In this document: piece by piece, positions 57,910 through 64,000 of the stretch
Layout of the letters: every line of letters begins with the position of its first letter
Position numbering within the stretch: the stretch's first letter is position 1
Source: Gonapodya prolifera JEL478
Taxonomy: Eukaryota > Monoblepharomycota > Monoblepharidomycetes > Monoblepharidales > Gonapodyaceae
Assembly (NCBI GenBank): GCA_001574975.1
Contig: KQ965754.1
Coordinates: 143,040 to 207,039 of the forward strand
Length of the DNA stretch: 64,000 bases
Direction of reading: 5' to 3'
Notes under the pieces: generated by a model
What the model was told of the DNA's origin: nothing
Databases searched by the model: none
What the model saw: only the letters and a program-made list of their open reading frames with translations
Translations under genes and position numbers: made by a program

Positions 57910-58169
57910 GCGGTCGAGTCGTGTCATTCCGCAGTGCTGTGATTGTCTGACTGGACGTTCCTTGATATTCCAAGCTGGGGAGGACGCGAACGAGCGCAGA
58001 AGAACATTGAGGCTGTAACGGTGAAATAGATTCCTGGATGAGACGATACGAACATGTGTGCATTTCCTATACCGTCCACATTCGGATTTGGCTATCGTTC
58101 GCCGAAAATCTCGTATCTAATTATAGATGTCCACTCACTCTACCCCACCAACGATCTACAAAGCGCGCC

Positions 58170-60548
58170 CTACGTCCGTGCCTTCACCGCCGCGCCCGGG
58201 GGCGGACTTGCCGTTACAGCGCCCACGCGTCGCCTCGCGCGCTCAATCTCGCGCTTCCAGTCCATCCGCAACACAAACCGGACCTGCATCATCGACATCA
58301 GGATCAGCCCCGCGCTGAGCCCCATCCAGATCCCGCGAAGCCCCTCACGCTGGCGGAAAACCTCGCGTTGTCGCGGGTCTTCCTCCTTCGACGGTTGTGG
58401 GAGGACGACCCTTTCGACGTCGTCAGGACGACCCTGGGCAACCATCGCCTCCTCACCCGCTGTCAAAGTCTCCCCATCTACCTTCCTATGCCTGAACGAA
58501 AGCGCCGCTGCCGCGGGCAATCCGACGAGATAGTACGCCGCCCCATTCAAGATAGCTCCGACGCGGTGATGCCCCGCCCCACGAATGCACCCTCCCGAGA
58601 CGCTCGCGAGGGCGTCGTTGAGCTGGAAGGCCGCCACGATCGGGAGCGCCGAGGACACGGTTTGTACCACGTCTTCGGCGTCGGACTCGGACGACGCGTC
58701 GGTCTCCCCGTGGGCTCCATGTCCTCCGGCGCCCGCACCCCCGACGAACACGTACCCCCACCAATCCCTCGCCCACAAGAGGAACCCTCCATTCAGCATT
58801 CCTAACCCAGCTCCAATAATAATCCCCGTGACCGCCGCAGTCCTCGCCGCTCGTGCATTCCCTGCCCCAAGGGCGTTCCCGATCCGGTTAGTTACGGCCA
58901 CGGCTACCCCAAGCGGGAGCATGTACGTGAGGGAGCCGGTGGTGGTGATGATGGAGTGGGACGCGAGCGAGTGCGGGCCGAGCCAGCCGGCGAGGAGGGA
59001 GGTGAGTTCGAAGGCCCACCATCTGGCAGTGGGGGAAGAGGGGATACGTGGGTGGGTGGTGAGGGTAGTGGGAGGCTGGGAGCGGACAGGGGAAACTGGG
59101 ACGGAACTCACTCAGCGGCAACCATCATGGCCCCCGGCACCCCCAGCCTCATGAACATGGTCCACCCCCTCTTATTCCCCACCGCCGCTTTCACATTCCC
59201 CCACGTACACGCGGCCTTCACCACGCCCCAGGCCTTTCCTCCCGCACCGAACCGGGCGTACGCTACAAGCGCGGCAAAGTACGACCAAGAGGAAAGGGTC
59301 ACGCACAGCGGGGCGCCGGAGAAGCCGAGGTTGAGGGTGGGGAGGTTGGTGAGGGTGGAGGAGAGGGGGAAGGTGGAAGGGATGGGGGATGTGCCGACGA
59401 GGAGGACCAGGAGGGGGAGCGAGATGAGGAGGGAGAAGAGGGCGGCGGTTGGGCTTGCGAATGGTAGGATGGTTGGTGGGAGTAGGGTGGCAAGGAAAGC
59501 TGGGAAGAGAAACCTACCCCCCGTTCATGATGCCCTGGGCTTGCAGGACCCGTTTGAGACATTCGCCGACAAATGAGGCGAACACTAGGTCATCCAAGGG
59601 TTGGTGCTTCACCGAGCGTCCTTTGGAGGATGGTGGAAGGGGAGAAACAACTCACACGCGGGAATCACACAGACGCTCCAGATTCCAGCCAAGCGAGATA
59701 CTTCGGCGTCCTGACCGAGCGCGAGAAGGAGGGGCTCGGCGAGTGAGAGGGCGAGTGAGAGTGGGATGGCGATTATTACGACTGCGATGTTTGGGGTGTG
59801 TGATCAGCAAACTTGGAACGGGAGACGGGATATTGGGAGCACTCACGAATGACAACCGACTGCATGAGAATCTTGCCCAGTGCCGACGTTGGATCTTTGG
59901 CGGCCGAATTTGCCTGACTGGCAAAGGTATCCAAGGCTGTCGCTAGACCAGCGCCGACGCTGAACCCTACCAAGTTCGTGTACTTGAAATCCAGACGTTT
60001 TGGCGTCGCACACGTCAAACTACCGCCGACGCAAGAGGTGGACGTACCATTAACCCCATAGCAGCCCCGGCGAGTTCGGTAGTCCCGATGTGTCCGATGA
60101 ACAGCATGGAAACGATCTGGTTCGACATACCCAGGATGAAGGCGAGCGAGACGGGCGTAGCGAGGCGCACGAGGTGGTTGGATTCGGTGAGAATTTCGCG
60201 CGGCGTGAGTGGTGCGAGGGCGGTGGTGGTGGTTGCTGTTGTGGCGGTTGTGGTTGTGGTGTGGGTAGTTCGTGAAGAGGATTGGATTGGGAGTGGGAGT
60301 GGCCATCGCGCTTGTTTCCATGTACGATTGGGAGCCTTAAAGAGTACATTGGGTAGTAGAGATGATTTCGAGAAGAAATGATGGCTTCGGGGAGAGAATG
60401 AGGCGATTCCGAAGCCGTGGATTGATGTTCGTCGCGTTGGGAGTTGACGCGCGAGCGGGGGCCGACACGGCGGAATCACCAGGAGATTCGACGACACGTG
60501 CGGTCGATGCCGACATGCAATAAGCCTGAGAGAACCTGTCAAGCTCAT
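58170..60548 (-). CDS. MATE-family efflux transporter
   Basis: Multidrug and toxic-compound extrusion family, a cation-coupled antiporter with 12 spans. The first conserved block reads ESNHLVRLATPVSLAFILGM, SNQIVSMLFIGHIGTTELAG and AAMGLM. After an intron come NLVGFSVGAGLATALDTFAS (the QAxG-type region), then spans in several exons. The second half has SYFAALVAYARFG, SLTYMLPLGVAVAVTNRIGN, ALGAGNARAARTAAVTGI, IVAAFQLNDALASVSGGCIR and GAGHHRVGAILNGAAYYLVG, ending VKART. This matches eukaryotic MATE/ERC1-type proteins. The N-terminus before TTTTALAPLTPREIL is Thr-rich; the start could be 60548 or lie in a missed exon. Confidence 0.85.
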
Positions 60549-60875
60549 CGCTTTTGCAGGTCTGGTCGAACACGTCAGCTGTGGTCCCACATCAGCAAAA
60601 ACGTTTCCAGATGAAACAGTGATGGAATGCAAGTAACCACCAAGAGAGCGAAATTGTGAAATTGCATTTGATTCTGCGCGTGGTGGGACGCGATTCTTCG
60701 AGACCATATGATCCACGGGAGGCAATCAAGACATGTACAAGAATAAGTGAGAAGGAAACACAAATGAAGGAGGACTCGCCCAAGGAAAGGTGCTATCCAA
60801 AAACACGAAGAAATAAAGACCTGCTGCTGCGGTCACACTTTCCAATCGCTGGCAAACACAACACACACACCAACG
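60549..60875. promoter_or_regulatory. Divergent intergenic region, MATE / FKBP2
   Basis: About 0.33 kb between the inferred MATE start and the FKBP2 start on opposite strands. It holds both promoters; no core element assigned. Confidence 0.45.
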
Positions 60876-61592
60876 ATGCGGCAGTCTGTCAAAGTGTCGA
60901 TTCTTGTGACTCTCGCTGCGCTCGCTGCTTTCACCCTGTTCGGACTGGCAATCGCATCCAAGGAGCCGCCAAAGACGCTGCAAATCGGAGTCAAGTCGAA
61001 GCCGGACACATGCACGCAGAAGACGAAGAAGGGGTGCGTACTAGCTCATGATGGCGATGTTGGAGGGTGGGAAGAGGGTTCGGAGATGGTGACACGTGCT
61101 GAAATGGGTTATTGGTAGAGACCGTCTGTCGATGCACTACACCGGAACGCTCTTCGCGGACGGAAAGAAGTTCGACTCGTCCAGGGACAGGAACCAGCCG
61201 TTCGAGTTCGTTCTCGGTGAGTTTCGCCACCCGTTCTCTCCAAACACGCGGGGATTAAGCTTTCAATGGACCACTTCACCACCAATTACCGTCACCACCG
61301 TCCTCCGAACCGCCCATCTAGGCGCCGGCCAGGTTATTAAAGGATGGGACCAAGGTCTTCTGGAGATGTGCGTCGGAGAGCGTCGAAAGCTGACCATACC
61401 ACCTCACCTCGGATATGGAGACCGCGGTGCGGGTGGTGTGATTCCCGGTGAGTCCCGCGGAGATATTGAGTTTGTGACTGGCAACGTGCTCAATGTGATG
61501 TTTGCCTTGCCTCGTGGACTGTGGTAGGAGGAGCGACTTTGGTGTTTGATGTGGAATTGTTGGCTATCAAGGGCGATAAAAGCGATCTTTAG
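60876..61592 (+). CDS. FKBP2: ER FKBP-type peptidyl-prolyl isomerase (FKBP2/FKBP13)
   Basis: Folding enzyme of the secretory pathway. The N-terminus ([20 protein letters not shown]) is a signal peptide. The FKBP domain is split by three introns: [12 protein letters not shown], then [74 protein letters not shown] and [15 protein letters not shown]. All core pocket residues (Tyr, Asp, Phe, Val-Ile, Trp, Tyr) are visible. The protein ends GDKSDL; KSDL resembles an ER-retention tetrapeptide, as human FKBP2 ends in RTEL. The start at 60876 is the only one that gives the signal peptide. Confidence 0.93.
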
Positions 61593-61874
61593 TAAAGGCA
61601 AGGGAAAAGGAATGGGTGGAGGTAGTAGCAGGGAATAATAGCTCGGTTGGGTTGACCATGGAGGGAAGACAGAATGCACTTATGACTTGTTATCGAATCA
61701 AAAAACACCCTTCGCCAATTCCATCAACCTTATGAATAATTAGTGCTCTCCAATATTTCATCATACGTCCCGGAAGCGTCACGTTCACTTTTGAGGCCGC
61801 ACGTGACTGTGGTCGGCGGTCTGTGGTGGCAAAAACCCCTTCGACTTCACCCACTGAAACTGCCACTCGCACAC

Positions 61875-63107
61875 ATGCCCTCCGCAATCTTCTCCACGCC
61901 CCTCCGCGCCGCGCCATCGAGCACCGCGCACGCCCTTCTGGGCATCGAGAACCCGCTGCTCGACATCTGCGTGGACGCAGACAATTCGGACGTGCTCGCA
62001 AAGTACAAACTCGAGGCAAACAACGCAATCCTGGCAGGACCAGAACACGCTCCCCTATATGCCGAGATCTCAGCTGCGCCGTTCAAGCCACTCTACGTTC
62101 CCGGTGGTGCTGCCCAGAACACCATTCGCGGCGCCCAGTGGCTCCTTCCCAAGGGTTCCACCACGTACATAGGCTGTGTTGGGAAAGATAGCTATGCGGA
62201 CATTATGACCGCCACAGCGAGGGAGCAGGGCGTGGACGTGCACTACATGGTGGTGGGTGTTTCCTTTGTGGTTCTCCTCGACCAAAGAGCAAGGCAACGA
62301 AAATGAATATCATCACCACAGGACCCATCAGTCCCCACCGGCACATGTGCAGTGCTTGTCTCCTCGGGCGGCAAGAAGCGTTCCCTTGTAGCCAACCTCT
62401 CGGCGGCCAACAACTACAAACCCACTCACCACCGCCAACCCGCAATCTGGTCTCTCGTCGAAGCCGCTCAGGTCATCTACATCGGCGGGTTCTTCCTCAC
62501 CGTATCGCAGGAATCCATCATGGAAATCGCCGCGCACGCCCTGTCCACGAACAAATGGCTCACATTCAACCTTTCCGCTCCTTTCCTGAGCCAGTTCTTC
62601 CAGGCCGGGATGGAAGAGGCGAGCCCCTACTGGGACCTGCTGTTCGGAAACGAGAGTGAGGCCCAGGCGTTTGCCAAGGCCCACGGGTGGACCGAGCTGG
62701 TGGAGCCCAAGGTCGATGTCGCGGCGATTGCGGACAAGATTGCTGCGTTGCCCAAGAAGAATGAGGCTAGGCCCAGGTTGGTGGTGATTACACAGGGCGC
62801 CGATAGTACTGTGGTCAGCTACAAGGGCGAGCGCAAGGTGTACCCGGTCAAGAAAGTCGACCCGGTCAAGGTCATTGACACCAACGGCGCCGGTGAGTTT
62901 TCCCGTCCTCAAGCGACAATACTGTACCCCGTCCGTGCTCACTTTCGTGCCTCTTCCCTCCTAGGCGACGCCTTTGCGGCCGGTTTCCTCGCCAAGCTCG
63001 TCCTGGGAAAGTCCATCGACGAGTGCGTCGAGGCTGGGCACTACGTCGCCAGCGAGGTTATTCAGCGCAGTGGAGTGGTGTTCCCGTCCGAGGCACCTGC
63101 TATTTAA
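61875..63107 (+). CDS. ADO1: Adenosine kinase
   Basis: PfkB/ribokinase-family enzyme that phosphorylates adenosine to AMP, important for purine salvage and for methyl-cycle flux. Three exons. It reads LLGIENPLLDICVDAD, VPGGAAQNTIRGAQWLL, GCVGKDSYADIMTATAREQG, then after an intron DPSVPTGTCAVLVSSGGKKR, SLVANLSAANNYK, IYIGGFFLTVSQESI and LFGNESEAQAFAKAHGW. The catalytic block VIDTNGAG/DAFAAGFLAKLV is split by an intron just before the base Asp. The C-terminus reads VASEVIQRSGVVFPS. Full length for the family, with no lesion. The start could be one of the in-frame Met codons upstream; 61875 fits the family. Confidence 0.94.
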
Positions 63108-63370
63108 GAGGGTTGTGGTGAACTTTCTACGTCGGTTTAGACGCACAGATGTGGCGAATAGATAAATAAATACCAGGGCTGGGAAAGAGTTGTAACTTGG
63201 TCTCGCCTCCCGAATCCAATCCGTCCGCCACTGTGAGGCTTGACCTCAAGAATCCAAGGCGCAGGCGGGGTCTCAAATCGTAACAGGATACCCGCTCCTC
63301 GCCTCCCCATTGTAGCTCCCCCTTCCCTCCTTTGTCGATCGCCAAGGATCGTCAACCAATTAGTGTTGCA
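63108..63370. other. 3' flank of adenosine kinase
   Basis: Nothing recognised beyond the likely 3' UTR. Confidence 0.5.
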
Positions 63371-63511
63371 GGCGGGTCGGGTCGACCCGACGGGTCGACG
63401 GGTCGGGTCGGGCTGCGGCCCGACCCGTGGTGACCCGTCATGTTGTTGAACCGTGTCGGGTTGACCCGATGGATTTTGACCNGACCCGGCGGGTCAGACG
63501 GGTCGGGTCCA
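63371..63511. repeat. GGGTCG/CGACCC-rich low-complexity tract
   Basis: Dense alternation of GGGTCGGGTC and GACCCG units, self-complementary over much of its length, so hairpins are likely. An N occurs at 63482. Similar tracts sit in or beside transposons in some fungi, but no transposase is visible here. Confidence 0.75.
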
Positions 63512-64000
63512 TATTTTCACTCTCTCATCATTGTACTTACAATTAATGCCATTACAATAAATTTAATTTATCCAGTGGAAGTGTTTAGCATTTGGTGAAT
63601 GGTTCCGATCTGTTGTGGTCCGGTACGAGCGGGGACCACTTTGGGGGATGGTCGTGTCCCAAAGATGTAATCGTCCCGCCTTAGCCCGGAAAATAATACA
63701 TTTGTATGTAGTCTAGGCGCCTAAACCTATATAGCCATGGGGCCGACACGACGTGGTTCGTACCATTCTACCACAGATCGAACTAGAATTCTAGTTGCAA
63801 CCCCCATATGTCACCACTATAAATTCAATAGTCTCCGCAACAACAATACCCAAAAGCACACTTCTACTTTCCTTGCTACCTTCTTACGGCATACCAATGC
63901 CTTCAACCATGTACCTCCATCTGTGTAACACTTTCACCGATAATCGGCAGGATTTATATTCCAAGCGACACTAACTATTAGATGTGTCTCTTGTGGTCAT
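63512..64000. other. Unassigned sequence at window edge
   Basis: A/T-richer sequence with a TATATAG at about 63728 followed by a 63-codon frame. The frame has no recognisable feature, and the window ends before a gene could be judged. Confidence 0.4.

Noticed and set aside
63737-63928. 63-codon frame after a TATATAG
   Set aside because: No recognisable feature, and it lies at the window edge.

Overview
This window is nuclear DNA from a fungus with many introns. Most protein genes are split by short introns (about 50-120 bp, GT-AG with one probable GC-AG), so I spliced each gene by hand where protein motifs allowed it. Several signals point to a zoosporic (flagellated) early-diverging fungus. 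There is a SPAG6/PF16 axonemal gene. There is a TOK-type potassium channel, a fungal family. There is also a selenocysteine tRNA gene, which is absent from almost all fungi but has been reported in a few early-branching lineages, including the chytrid Gonapodya. A Gonapodya-like monoblepharidomycete would fit, but I cannot prove the species from this window.

Layout. 1-2.6 kb: decayed multi-exon gene of unknown family. 2.9-9.5 kb, minus strand: alpha/beta hydrolase, serine palmitoyltransferase LCB2, SIRT6/7-like sirtuin. 9.7-12.4 kb, plus strand: microbial-type PARG (head to head with the sirtuin) and the TFIIA large subunit. 12.9-19.6 kb, minus strand: RNA polymerase II RPB3, glutathione S-transferase, a coiled-coil repeat protein and an orphan multi-pass membrane protein. 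19.7-30.0 kb: three tandem MFS (DHA2-type) transporter copies, the most distal one a pseudogene. 30.3-30.6 kb: remnant of a dipeptidyl-peptidase-5-like gene. 31.5-38.8 kb: CDC25/rhodanese-like phosphatase, SPAG6 and two unrecognised proteins. 39.2 kb: tRNA-Sec. 39.6-44.7 kb, plus strand: LAMTOR5-like Ragulator subunit, TOK K+ channel, mitochondrial PPR-like protein. 45.2-52.1 kb: divergent pair of a white-collar-type GATA factor and a long low-complexity zinc-motif protein. 52.1-55.9 kb: gene-free diverged repeats carrying six TGACGTCA palindromes. 55.9-63.1 kb: F-box protein, MPC1, MATE transporter, FKBP2 and adenosine kinase. 63.1-64 kb: GGGTCG-rich repeat and unassigned sequence.

The most notable points are the tRNA-Sec gene, two micro-exons (8 nt in the sirtuin, 4 nt in MPC1) that restore invariant family motifs exactly, the sirtuin/PARG head-to-head pair, the partly decayed MFS triplication with a near-identical 3' tract, and the CRE-like repeat block. 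I found no prokaryotic system, CRISPR array or viral gene.
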